Shown: one piece after another, positions 1-5,340 of the stretch
Numbering within the stretch: the stretch's first letter is position 1
Layout: the number at the start of each line of letters is the position of its first letter
The notes under the pieces: model-generated
Databases searched by the model: none
Told to the model about the DNA's origin: nothing
Seen by the model: the letters and a program-made list of their open reading frames with translations, nothing else
Translations under genes and position numbers: made by a program
Origin: Clostridia bacterium
GTDB lineage: Bacteria; Bacillota; Clostridia; Christensenellales; Borkfalkiaceae
Direction: 5' to 3'
DNA: 6,856 nt
Assembly: GCA_900766495.1 (NCBI GenBank)
Contig: CAAFVM010000029.1
Location: 1 to 6,856, forward strand

Positions 1-1103
1 GCCGACAAAAATTCGGTTTCGGTATAAGTTTTAGAAAATTCGTTATAAAAGCCGATTATGCTGGTTTTATCGCGCCAGGTAGCCTGAACCGGCATAAACA
101 GCACGTTTGCGCCTATAAATTCGGCAAAATAACGCGGGAGCGACGACTTACCTGTTCCCGAAAGACCTTCCAGAATTTCGAAATGGCTTGCGGCAAATCC
201 GCTTATAAAAAACCGAACGGTATCGATATCGAAATACAGTTCCTGCGTTTTTGCAAGATAAAGCCTGAACTTTTCGGCTAACTCTTTAAGCGAGATATCG
301 TCCCCCTTTGCGGCAGGCAGCTCGAAGCCCTCGTATTTTTCGTCGATAGCGGTAAGCGAGGGAAAAACCTCTTCTCTGTCGCGGATAATGGTATCGTCGC
401 CGGCGAGTTTACCAAAGCCGCTACCGCCGCCTGCCGAGCCGTCGTACGCGGGGACCGCCGTGGCAGCCGAGCCGTCGGGAACAACCTGTTGCCCTACAGT
501 CGTAGACTGGCTGTCAAAACTGCCGGTAACGTCCAAGCTGACGTTATCGTCGTCGAATTCGGGCTGACTCGCGCTCGAGAAAAAGCGGAAAGGCTTATCC
601 ACAAGGAAAAAGTTGACCACAAGCATAACCGGCGCGCCGATGACCACGAACAAAACGATATAAATAACCGAAGTAAGCAAAATAATCTGCCCGAGGTATT
701 TCATAGCTTTGCCCACGTTTTCGCTTGTAAGCGGACTTTGCATAAGCGCGCCCAAGCTAAGCGACAAAGCAACGCACACAACGGCGGTACCCGCATACCA
801 TATAAACATTTTTCCGCTTTCGGGCTGAATGTTTTTGAATATGGCGAACTGCCTTTCAAAGCAGATGGCGGTTGCCGCAATGGTAACGAACACCGCAAAC
901 AGCATAACCATAACGAAACCCGAGGTTCCGCCGGTAATCTCTTCGAATCGCATACCTACGGCAAGCATATTCACCGTATTTTTCTTGGGGAAAAACGTGT
1001 GCGCTCCGTCGATGCAGGCGCAGGTAAACACCAACAGCACCGCATACATAACCGATAGCGCAATTGCCATAAAAGTTTTTCGTGTAAACAGGGTTTTTAT
1101 CAT
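1..1103 (-). CDS. Membrane-anchored McrB-like AAA+ ATPase, partial (C-terminus beyond left edge)
   Basis: An uninterrupted frame runs from ATG at 1103 to base 1 (367 codons plus two bases) without a stop, so the gene continues outside the window. SD-like GAAGGGG lies six bases before the ATG. Hydrophobic segments at residues about 11-30, 62-82, 99-121 and 137-167 suggest four membrane passes. Residues about 169-265 form a low-complexity Asp/Ser/Gly linker. A nucleotide-binding domain follows: Walker A GLSGTGKS at 313-320, then VQATWRD (339-345) and IIGFYNEF (349-356). The last two match the V-Q-P-x-W-x-D ... L-G-Y-Y-N signature after Walker A in McrB-type AAA+ proteins. Walker B and later motifs are off the edge. 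The gene lies 99 bases downstream of the signal peptidase on the same strand, so co-transcription is plausible. McrB normally has a DNA-binding N-terminus and partners McrC; the membrane N-terminus here argues for another role, which I cannot name. The ATPase call is firm; a MoxR-like protein is the main alternative. Confidence 0.85.
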   Translation of the reverse strand, partial: MIKTLFTRKTFMAIALSVMYAVLLVFTCACIDGAHTFFPKKNTVNMLAVGMRFEEITGGTSGFVMVMLFAVFVTIAATAICFERQFAIFKNIQPESGKMFIWYAGTAVVCVALSLSLGALMQSPLTSENVGKAMKYLGQIILLTSVIYIVLFVVIGAPVMLVVNFFLVDKPFRFFSSASQPEFDDDNVSLDVTGSFDSQSTTVGQQVVPDGSAATAVPAYDGSAGGGSGFGKLAGDDTIIRDREEVFPSLTAIDEKYEGFELPAAKGDDISLKELAEKFRLYLAKTQELYFDIDTVRFFISGFAASHFEILEGLSGTGKSSLPRYFAEFIGANVLFMPVQATWRDKTSIIGFYNEFSKTYTETEFLS

Positions 1104-1202
1104 AAACTGCCCCTTCTTTTTTAACGTGTATTTTTATAGTTTTTATAACGGAATTAAAACCTTGCAGAATTTTAACCCGCAGTTCACAATCTCATGTCTT
1201 CG

Positions 1203-2240
1203 TCAGCCGTCGTTTTTTTCCGTTTCCGAAGAGTTTTCGCTTTCTTCGCAACCCGAAGAAGAATTGCATTCATCGCCGTCAGAAGAATTTTTGTTTTCAT
1301 TCTTCAAATCCCCGTCAGATTCGGGCGGCGGATTATTTTTAAGAATTTCTTCGCGGGTTTCCTCGGTTACCAGCCCGTTCGGCTCGAACGTATAAATAAA
1401 TTTATTAAGGTAAAGGGTTTCAACGTATTCCACGGTAAGGTTATCAACGCCGGCTACCTCGTCGAGGTTAAGCGCTTGTTTAAGCGCGGATATACGCTGA
1501 TTTTTCGCTTCGTTCATTGCCTTATTGCGGTTATCTATCATAAGCATGCAATAAATAATGGCAAGAATGGTAGCAATACCCGAATACGACTGGAAAAACA
1601 GAATAAAAATGCCTATCGTGGGCAGATATTTGCCTGTATATTTGCCTATCACCCTGCCAAAAGGCGGATGATCGTTGTCGCTGTCGGGATTGGCGTCGCC
1701 GCGGGTGGTATAAGTGCCGTCGCTGTTAATGCGAAAAATACGGTGAATAATATTCACGCCCTTGTCGTTGACGTAGGCAATAACGTCGTATTGTTTAAGT
1801 TCTTCGGGCGAGTTCACCTTTTCAAGCAAAATTATGCTGTAAGTGGGGAACTGATCGTTGTGTCCGTCAAGATAATATTGGTTATTCGGGTGTTTTTCGC
1901 TCATCGAGCCGCTTGCCACGACCATAAGCATTTTATTACCCAAAACCACCGAATTTCCGCTGATTTTATTAATTACGGCAAGCACGAAAAATATGCACAC
2001 GAACGCGGCTATAACCGAGCCGACAACCCGTTTAACAATAGCCCACCGCTGTTTTTTAACGTTTTTGTTGTTAAGCTTGTCGTTCACGAAAGAAGTTATA
2101 AGTTCGGGGTCGTTTTTACCGTCATTATAGTTTTGAACAACGCTTTTGCTATACGAGCCGAAAAGCAGAGTGAAAACGGCAGAGAACCCCGCGAGCGCAA
2201 GCACGGTTACCACAAGCGCTATTATATCGAGCGATGACAT
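1203..2240 (-). CDS. sipW: Signal peptidase I, SipW/ER (Ser-His) type
   Basis: A 345-residue membrane protease predicted to cut signal peptides on the outer face of the membrane. The catalytic Ser is S112 in SGSM (110-113). The usual bacterial general-base Lys is replaced by His in IIHRI (H166), the hallmark of the SipW/archaeal/ER class. RGDANPDSD (180-188) supplies the conserved Gly-Asp box. Membrane segments are at about 4-27, 69-90 and 205-235. Classical SipW is about 190 residues; this one has an extra N-terminal membrane segment and a long cytoplasm-like tail after 235 that ends in an Asp/Glu/Ser/Asn-rich stretch (about 302-345). The ATG has only a weak AAGG four bases upstream, so translation may be modest. 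Two genes upstream on the same strand encode precursors with SipW-type signal sequences, which are the natural substrates. The symbol is given by family resemblance, not proven orthology. Confidence 0.9.
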   Translation of the reverse strand: MSSLDIIALVVTVLALAGFSAVFTLLFGSYSKSVVQNYNDGKNDPELITSFVNDKLNNKNVKKQRWAIVKRVVGSVIAAFVCIFFVLAVINKISGNSVVLGNKMLMVVASGSMSEKHPNNQYYLDGHNDQFPTYSIILLEKVNSPEELKQYDVIAYVNDKGVNIIHRIFRINSDGTYTTRGDANPDSDNDHPPFGRVIGKYTGKYLPTIGIFILFFQSYSGIATILAIIYCMLMIDNRNKAMNEAKNQRISALKQALNLDEVAGVDNLTVEYVETLYLNKFIYTFEPNGLVTEETREEILKNNPPPESDGDLKNENKNSSDGDECNSSSGCEESENSSETEKNDG

Positions 2241-2286
2241 TTTACCTTAATTTTGCCTTAAAATAATAGATTTTTTATAAATTTTC

Positions 2287-2336
2287 AAAAAAGCCCCTTG
2301 CTCAAGGTTTAACGCCTTAAGCGAAAGGACTTTTTT
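2287..2336 (-). terminator. Intrinsic terminator between the precursor genes and the signal peptidase gene
   Basis: On the minus strand a long stem (arms 2315-2330 and 2293-2307, loop 2308-2314) is built from GCTTAAGG pairing with CCTTGAGC and GTCCTTT pairing with AAGGGGC, with one bulged C. A run of six T follows (complement of 2287-2292). A run of six A precedes the stem, so it could also act on the opposite strand. It lies 75 bases past the stop of the 2412-3236 gene and about 47 bases before the peptidase ATG. It should end or strongly reduce precursor transcripts before the peptidase, giving many substrates per protease. Confidence 0.8.
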
Positions 2337-2349
2337 CCGTTCTTTTCCC

Positions 2350-2372
2350 GGCAAGGCGTTGCCGCCTTTGCC
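2350..2372. other. GC-rich hairpin downstream of the second precursor gene
   Basis: GGCAAGGCG (2350-2358) pairs with CGCCTTTGCC (2363-2372) around a TTGC loop, with one bulged base. It starts 40 bases past the stop at 2412. On the minus strand it is followed by A-rich sequence, not a T-run, so it is more likely a 3'-end stabilising hairpin than a terminator in the gene direction. On the plus strand a T-rich stretch (CTTTGGTTTTATTT) follows, so weak plus-strand termination is possible. Confidence 0.45.
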
Positions 2373-2411
2373 CTTTGGTTTTATTTAATTATTTCGCTTT
2401 CGCGTTAACCG

Positions 2412-3236
2412 TTACCCTTTTGCCTGAGCGTTAACAACTACGGTGAATTGAGCGTTTGAAGCATTAATTACAGTCTTCATTTGTTCAAGTATATCGCGTT
2501 TAGCTTCGGCTTTTAACTCTGTATAATTAGCACCCGGAGTTTTTCCGTTGGCAATTTTAAGCAGGTCTTTTAAATTTGTAATAGATTCTTTGGGTTTATC
2601 CAAATATATACCGGGATTTTCACCGTTAAACAGTGTACCCCATTTAAATGCAATATCAAATTCAAAAGTTGCAGTTGTTCCGGTTGCTTTAAATACAGTA
2701 GTATTTGTAGCTAAATAATCTTCTTGCGCCGTTGCAATAAGATTTCCGTCCATGTCGGTTGCACCGGCAGGTAAAACTATGTACTTGGGCAAAGTTTCAT
2801 CGACTACGTAAGTTTTTTTATTGCCGTCAGAAGCAGTTTCAGACTTATACCCTGCAGCGGTAATAACGCCATCGGGAACTTTAATCTGAACGCTCATTTT
2901 TTCTAAATAGTCAAAATGTTCAATCGTGCCGGTAACGGTTATTTTAAGATTTTCAAAATCATTTTCTTCCTTTGTATCAAAACGAACGTCACCATCAACG
3001 TCGGTTTTTAACGGAGCGAATTTTATAGAACCAAGATCTGTGTCTTTATTGATAGTTACCTTCAAAATAGCGTCGGAAACGTTTGAAGCGGTTACGTTAC
3101 CTTTTCCGTCGTCAGAAGCTCCGGTGCTGATTAACCAGGAAGCGAAGCCGACTGCCGTCAACGAAACCGTTAAAAACACGCTCATAACAACTACTATTGC
3201 TTTGCGTGAAAAAGATTTACGTGTAGTTTTTTTCAT
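2412..3236 (-). CDS. Secreted protein with SipW-type signal peptide (substrate candidate 2)
   Basis: A 274-residue precursor. Basic n-region (MKKTTRKSFSRK), hydrophobic core 13-30, then VGFASW at 29-34. This mirrors the GTWAAF cleavage region of TasA, and cutting is expected just before W34. The mature part (about 35-274) is rich in Thr, Lys, Asp and alternating beta-type segments, has no Cys, and has no sortase motif or second membrane segment, so it is probably released or assembled outside the cell. FKWGTLF (197-203) and KTVINA (254-259) recur in the neighbouring precursor, showing that the two are paralogues. The start is ATG at 3236, with AAGGAG nine bases upstream; an in-frame TTG at 3254 lies upstream of that ribosome binding site and is rejected. 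A 118-base gap separates it from the upstream paralogue, and a terminator follows. It may be a TasA/camelysin-like matrix or fibre protein, but fold-level homology to TasA is not visible by eye. Confidence 0.85.
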   Translation of the reverse strand: MKKTTRKSFSRKAIVVVMSVFLTVSLTAVGFASWLISTGASDDGKGNVTASNVSDAILKVTINKDTDLGSIKFAPLKTDVDGDVRFDTKEENDFENLKITVTGTIEHFDYLEKMSVQIKVPDGVITAAGYKSETASDGNKKTYVVDETLPKYIVLPAGATDMDGNLIATAQEDYLATNTTVFKATGTTATFEFDIAFKWGTLFNGENPGIYLDKPKESITNLKDLLKIANGKTPGANYTELKAEAKRDILEQMKTVINASNAQFTVVVNAQAKG

Positions 3237-3245
3237 TCGTCTTTT

Positions 3246-3251
3246 CTCCTT
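3246..3251 (-). promoter_or_regulatory. Shine-Dalgarno site fixing the start at 3236
   Basis: AAGGAG on the minus strand, nine bases before ATG 3236. An upstream TTG (3252-3254) in the same frame directly abuts this site and so cannot be the start served by it. The first precursor has the same AAGGAG at 4146-4151, eight bases before ATG 4137. Confidence 0.85.
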
Positions 3252-3254
3252 CAA

Positions 3255-3293
3255 CGTAATATAATATGCTTAAATATGCTAAAACATATTACG
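3255..3293. promoter_or_regulatory. Operator-like inverted and direct repeats upstream of the second precursor
   Basis: CGTAATAT (3255-3262) and ATATTACG (3286-3293) form a perfect 8-base inverted repeat. Between them AATATGCT occurs twice, exactly 10 bases apart (3263-3270 and 3273-3280), one helical turn. The block ends four bases before the Shine-Dalgarno site. A TATTAT -10-like element is present in it on the minus strand, but I find no convincing -35. It may be a regulator site or a leader hairpin; AT-rich chance repetition is not excluded. Confidence 0.35.
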
Positions 3294-3354
3294 CCGCGTT
3301 AAATTTTTTTATTACTTTTTTATTTTTTGTTAAAAACTTCTTTGCTGTTTTTTA

Positions 3355-4137
3355 TTACTTACCGCTAACGTTGGTAGTACCGCTAATGGTTACAACGTAT
3401 TTAACGGTGTTAAGTTTAGCAATCGCGTTTATTACGGTGTTTGCCTCTGCTCTAGCTTTTTCATATTCCTTTCCATTGTAGAAAATATAAGGATTTACCA
3501 CACCTTTACTTTCAACGGTAAAATAAGTTCCCCAGCCGAAAGTAATGGTTATTTCAAGAGTTGCTGTTTTTTCAGCTGTTGGCTCTGTCGAATTTGATTC
3601 GCTTTGCTTAAATGCATCTTTTTTTATCGGAACAGCAACACCGTTCATTGTTATATCGGCAGTAGTAGAACCATAGGTAATTTTAGGATTAGCAATAAAA
3701 TTATTTTCTTTATTTGCTAAGTCGCCTAAATCAGCATCTGTTCCATCACGCAAAGAATTGAACACGCTGTCAGCTTTCCCTTCAGCCGTTTTCGTCTTCA
3801 TAGTAACAGAAAATTCAGTAGGAACAACGCTCCAATCTTTATAATTAAGGGTGAGTGTTAATTTAGCAGTTAAATCTTCTTTTGCTGTTTTTTCATCTGC
3901 AGTAAACCACGCATTAGCATTATCCATAGTTGCGGGTGCACCGAAAACTATTTTTTCATCCGCCGCAAATGCAGCATCAAGCGTATAAGATTTATCGGTT
4001 ACGCCTTCGGCAGTGATTGTACTCTCAGCTTCTTTATTCACGTTCGGATTGATAATAACCCAGGCGGCGAAGCCTACGCCCACCAACACCAGCACCGACA
4101 AAATGCTTGCAATAGTAATGGTTAATTTAGATTTCAT
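3355..4137 (-). CDS. Secreted protein with SipW-type signal peptide (substrate candidate 1)
   Basis: A 260-residue precursor. Short basic n-region (MKSK), hydrophobic core about 6-22, then VGFAAW at 21-26 followed by VIINPNV. G-F-A-A-W lines up with TasA's G-T-W-A-A-F, so cleavage before W26 is likely. The mature region is Thr/Ala/Lys/Asp-rich with alternating beta-strand-like stretches and no Cys. GWGTYF (201-206) and NTVINA (233-238) match FKWGTLF and KTVINA of the gene just downstream, in the same order and at similar distance from the C-terminus, marking them as diverged paralogues. WxIxNPNV is shared with the precursor at 5341. AAGGAG eight bases before the ATG is a strong ribosome binding site. 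A good promoter lies about 170 bases upstream. It is probably an extracellular surface or matrix component; the function is unproven. Confidence 0.85.
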   Translation of the reverse strand: MKSKLTITIASILSVLVLVGVGFAAWVIINPNVNKEAESTITAEGVTDKSYTLDAAFAADEKIVFGAPATMDNANAWFTADEKTAKEDLTAKLTLTLNYKDWSVVPTEFSVTMKTKTAEGKADSVFNSLRDGTDADLGDLANKENNFIANPKITYGSTTADITMNGVAVPIKKDAFKQSESNSTEPTAEKTATLEITITFGWGTYFTVESKGVVNPYIFYNGKEYEKARAEANTVINAIAKLNTVKYVVTISGTTNVSGK

Positions 4138-4224
4138 TTTAATTGCTCCTTACTTTCTATTTTTACATATTAAATTCACGCCGCTTGCAAATATTTCATA
4201 AACAAACGAGCGATAAACCCTGTT

Positions 4225-4254
4225 AAAAAACCCGATTAAGCAATTTACTTAACG
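4225..4254 (-). promoter_or_regulatory. Possible attenuator hairpin in the leader of the first precursor
   Basis: On the minus strand CGTTAAG (4254-4248) can pair with CTTAATCG (4240-4233) with one bulge; GGG and six T (complement of 4225-4230) follow. It lies within the predicted leader of about 167 bases before ATG 4137. The stem is short and AT-rich, so efficient termination is doubtful. Confidence 0.3.
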
Positions 4255-4293
4255 ATTTTATAATATGTTTTTATTTAAAAAACAGACCTTTCG

Positions 4294-4307
4294 GATAATT
4301 GATTATC
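4294..4307. promoter_or_regulatory. Perfect 14-base palindrome over the predicted transcription start
   Basis: GATAATTGATTATC is a perfect inverted repeat. It sits immediately downstream of the minus-strand -10 element (4311-4316) and covers the expected start near 4304, the position of a repressor operator. GATAAT/ATTATC half-sites recall Fur-family boxes, but the site is shorter than the canonical 19-base box. Confidence 0.4.
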
Positions 4308-4310
4308 ACC

Positions 4311-4339
4311 ATAATAACACAAAAATTTTAATATGGCAA
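4311..4339 (-). promoter_or_regulatory. Sigma-A-type promoter for the precursor genes
   Basis: On the minus strand TTGCCA (4339-4334), a 17-base AT-rich spacer and TATTAT (4316-4311), one mismatch from consensus in each box. The predicted start is near 4304, giving an unusually long leader of about 167 bases before ATG 4137. Confidence 0.7.
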
Positions 4340-4389
4340 CTGTTTTAACGCCAAAACGAATTTTTGTGTTTTTTGTCGCTTTTTAGGCA

Positions 4390-4399
4390 CCCCCCCCCC
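4390..4399. repeat. Homopolymer run of ten C between two divergent promoters
   Basis: Ten consecutive C bases sit in otherwise AT-rich sequence, 51 bases upstream of the minus-strand -35 and about 100 bases upstream of the plus-strand -35. Runs of this kind slip during replication and can tune promoter output. They are also prone to sequencing error, so the exact length is uncertain. Confidence 0.6.
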
Positions 4400-4480
4400 T
4401 ATTTCACTATTTGTTCACACCATTTTCGCTTTTTATGGGTAAAATACGGGTTATTTTCGCCTTAACTCGCCTTTTTTCGC

Positions 4481-4492
4481 TACCCGCGGGTA
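4481..4492. promoter_or_regulatory. Palindrome next to the plus-strand promoter
   Basis: TACCCGCGGGTA is a perfect 12-base palindrome ending six bases before the -35 box at 4499. Its GC-rich core stands out in an AT-rich region. It may be an activator or repressor site; no regulator can be named. Confidence 0.35.
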
Positions 4493-4498
4493 TTTTTG

Positions 4499-4527
4499 TT
4501 GACAGGCTCCCGCTTAACCTATATAAT
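4499..4527 (+). promoter_or_regulatory. Perfect consensus sigma-A promoter
   Basis: TTGACA (4499-4504), exactly 17 bases of spacer, TATAAT (4522-4527). Both hexamers and the spacing are fully consensus. Transcription should start near 4534 and run rightward. No protein gene begins within 800 bases, so the product is either a small RNA or a very long leader through the repeat cluster to the 5341 gene. Confidence 0.75.
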
Positions 4528-4533
4528 ATGGAT

Positions 4534-4629
4534 AATAATAAAAATATTTTGGAGCGGTATATCGTTTTTCACAAATCTGTCACCCTGATGTAATTTTCGG
4601 GTTGTCAACCGCTCTTGCCCGCTTTTTTT
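4534..4629 (+). ncRNA. Candidate small RNA behind the consensus promoter
   Basis: The predicted transcript is about 96 bases. GAGCGGT (4552-4558) pairs with ACCGCTC (4608-4614), closing a structure of about 60 bases. CGGG (4598-4601) and CCCG (4618-4621) offer an alternative stem directly before C and seven T (4623-4629), an intrinsic-terminator-like end. A 21-codon frame at 4528 begins between the -10 box and the start point, so it cannot be translated from this promoter. It resembles no RNA family I recognise. The terminator stem is short, so the 3' end is tentative. Confidence 0.4.
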
Positions 4630-4634
4630 GCTCT

Positions 4635-4671
4635 TGTCATGTTGAGCTTGCCGAAACATCCCGCGGAAGCG
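4635..4671 (+). repeat. Palindromic repeat type C, copy 1 (short form)
   Basis: Begins TGTCATGTTGAGC and ends GAAACATCCCGCGGAAGCG. ATGTT pairs with AACAT. Compared with the copies at 5062 and 5126, about ten bases of the apical loop are missing. Confidence 0.75.
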
Positions 4672-4704
4672 TTGATTGAGTAGTGGCACTACTTAATAAT
4701 ATCC

Positions 4705-4858
4705 CCTTGGCTTCCCCAAGAGGAGGCAACTTTCTCGCAAACACATACTATAACACTTGGCTTCCCCAAGAGGCGGAAACTTTCTCGCTATACATAACAC
4801 CTTGGCTTCCCCAAGAGGCGGGGAAGCTGTCGAGCGTAGCGAGACTGAAGAGGATTGA
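4705..4858 (+). repeat. Left array of type A repeats (three copies)
   Basis: The 18-base core CTTGGCTTCCCCAAGAGG starts at 4706, 4756 and 4801. The first two copies continue into a short AACTTTCTCGC tail. The third is a full element whose CTTCCCC/GGGGAAG hairpin is followed by a second stem, GTC-GAGC-GTA-GCGA-GAC (4829-4845), and GACTGAAGAGGATTGA. CTTGG/CCAAG is an alternative, smaller hairpin. The same family returns at 6456-6856. Translations through it are artefacts. Confidence 0.85.
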
Positions 4859-4920
4859 ATTCAATAATTAATATCATCCTTATTAAAAAAGCCTTTACGC
4901 AAAAGCAATTGCAACAATCC

Positions 4921-4980
4921 TCTCCGGTCACTGCGTGACACCCTCTCCGCAACTTTGGAGAGGGCAAGATATATTGCCCT
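4921..4980 (+). repeat. Triple-hairpin intergenic element
   Basis: Three perfect inverted repeats in a row: GTCAC-TGC-GTGAC (4927-4939), CCCTCTCC/GGAGAGGG (4941-4948 with 4957-4964) and AGGGCAA/TTGCCCT (4961-4967 with 4974-4980). The compact stacking and lack of coding potential suggest another short palindromic repeat family; only one copy is in the window. The preceding bases 4859-4920 are AT-rich and show nothing recognisable. Confidence 0.6.
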
Positions 4981-4985
4981 TTCCC

Positions 4986-5053
4986 CGCGGAAGCGAACCG
5001 AAAACATAAACAACCCGTTTCCACGAGATTCCTCGACTTCGCTCGGAATGACA
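4986..5053 (-). repeat. Repeat type B/C junction element, copy 1
   Basis: A 68-base unit that recurs at 5163-5230 with three differences. It starts with CGCGGAAGCG, the right end of a type C element, and ends with an element read on the minus strand (TGTCATTCCGAGC...GGAATCTCG, about 5016-5053). ATTCC pairs with GGAAT. Confidence 0.75.
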
Positions 5054-5061
5054 CCCCGCTG

Positions 5062-5107
5062 TGTCATGTTGAGCAAGCGTAGCGCGTCGAAACATCCCGC
5101 GGAAGCG
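5062..5107 (+). repeat. Palindromic repeat type C, copy 2
   Basis: TGTCATGTTGAGC, apical AAGCGTAGCGC, then GTCGAAACATC and CCGCGGAAGCG. ATGTT/AACAT form the stem base. Confidence 0.8.
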
Positions 5108-5125
5108 AAACGAAAACCTTTTCCC

Positions 5126-5172
5126 TGTCATGTTGAGCAAGCGAAGCGCTGTCGAAACATCTCGCGGAAGCG
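5126..5172 (+). repeat. Palindromic repeat type C, copy 3, joined to the inverted element at 5193-5230
   Basis: Same element as at 5062, with apical AAGCGAAGCGCT. It runs directly into the second 68-base junction unit, so 5126-5230 is one composite with two related elements facing each other. Confidence 0.8.
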
Positions 5173-5230
5173 AACACAAAACATAAACAACCCGTTTCCA
5201 CGAGATTCCTCGACTACGCTCGGAATGACA
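5163..5230 (-). repeat. Repeat type B/C junction element, copy 2
   Basis: Second copy of the 68-base unit at 4986-5053, offset 177 bases, with three substitutions. The minus-strand element spans about 5193-5230. A GC-rich GCGCG/CGCGC hairpin (5242-5261) follows, then AT-rich sequence up to the gene at 5341. That stretch contains a TATAAT at 5270-5275 without a matching -35. Confidence 0.75.
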
Positions 5231-5340
5231 GAAAATAGAACGCGCGGCAGCGCCTTCGCGCAACAATAATATAATAGCAATCATAAACTGTAAAACGTAA
5301 CTATAAAATAAACAAGGATAAAACCACTCGGACCCCCACT

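Noticed and set aside
278..898. Short minus-strand frames at 278-484 and 701-898
   Set aside because: They are out of frame with the ATPase gene that covers the same bases, and no motif is seen.
489..1395. Plus-strand open frames at 489-1058 and 829-1395
   Set aside because: They are antisense to the open ATPase frame and the peptidase C-terminus, with biased low-complexity composition and no ribosome binding site.
1194..2237. Long plus-strand open frame (347 codons) lying over the signal peptidase gene
   Set aside because: The minus strand encodes clear catalytic motifs and membrane segments; the plus-strand product is a basic, His/Asn/Val-rich antisense translation with no domain.
4294..4307. 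A canonical Fur box
   Set aside because: The half-sites match loosely, but the 14-base palindrome is too short for the 19-base box, so only an unnamed operator is claimed.
4528..4593. A 21-codon peptide frame beginning ATGGATAATAAT
   Set aside because: Its ATG lies between the -10 box and the predicted start of transcription, so it would not be in the message; it also has no ribosome binding site.
4552..4622. A tRNA gene, suggested by the closing stem and length of about 70 bases
   Set aside because: No cloverleaf, no TTCRA-type T-loop and no anticodon arm can be placed.
4683..5284. Several short frames on both strands in the repeat cluster
   Set aside because: They are translations of palindromic repeats (LASPRGG-like and SEVEESRG-like peptides) without start signals.
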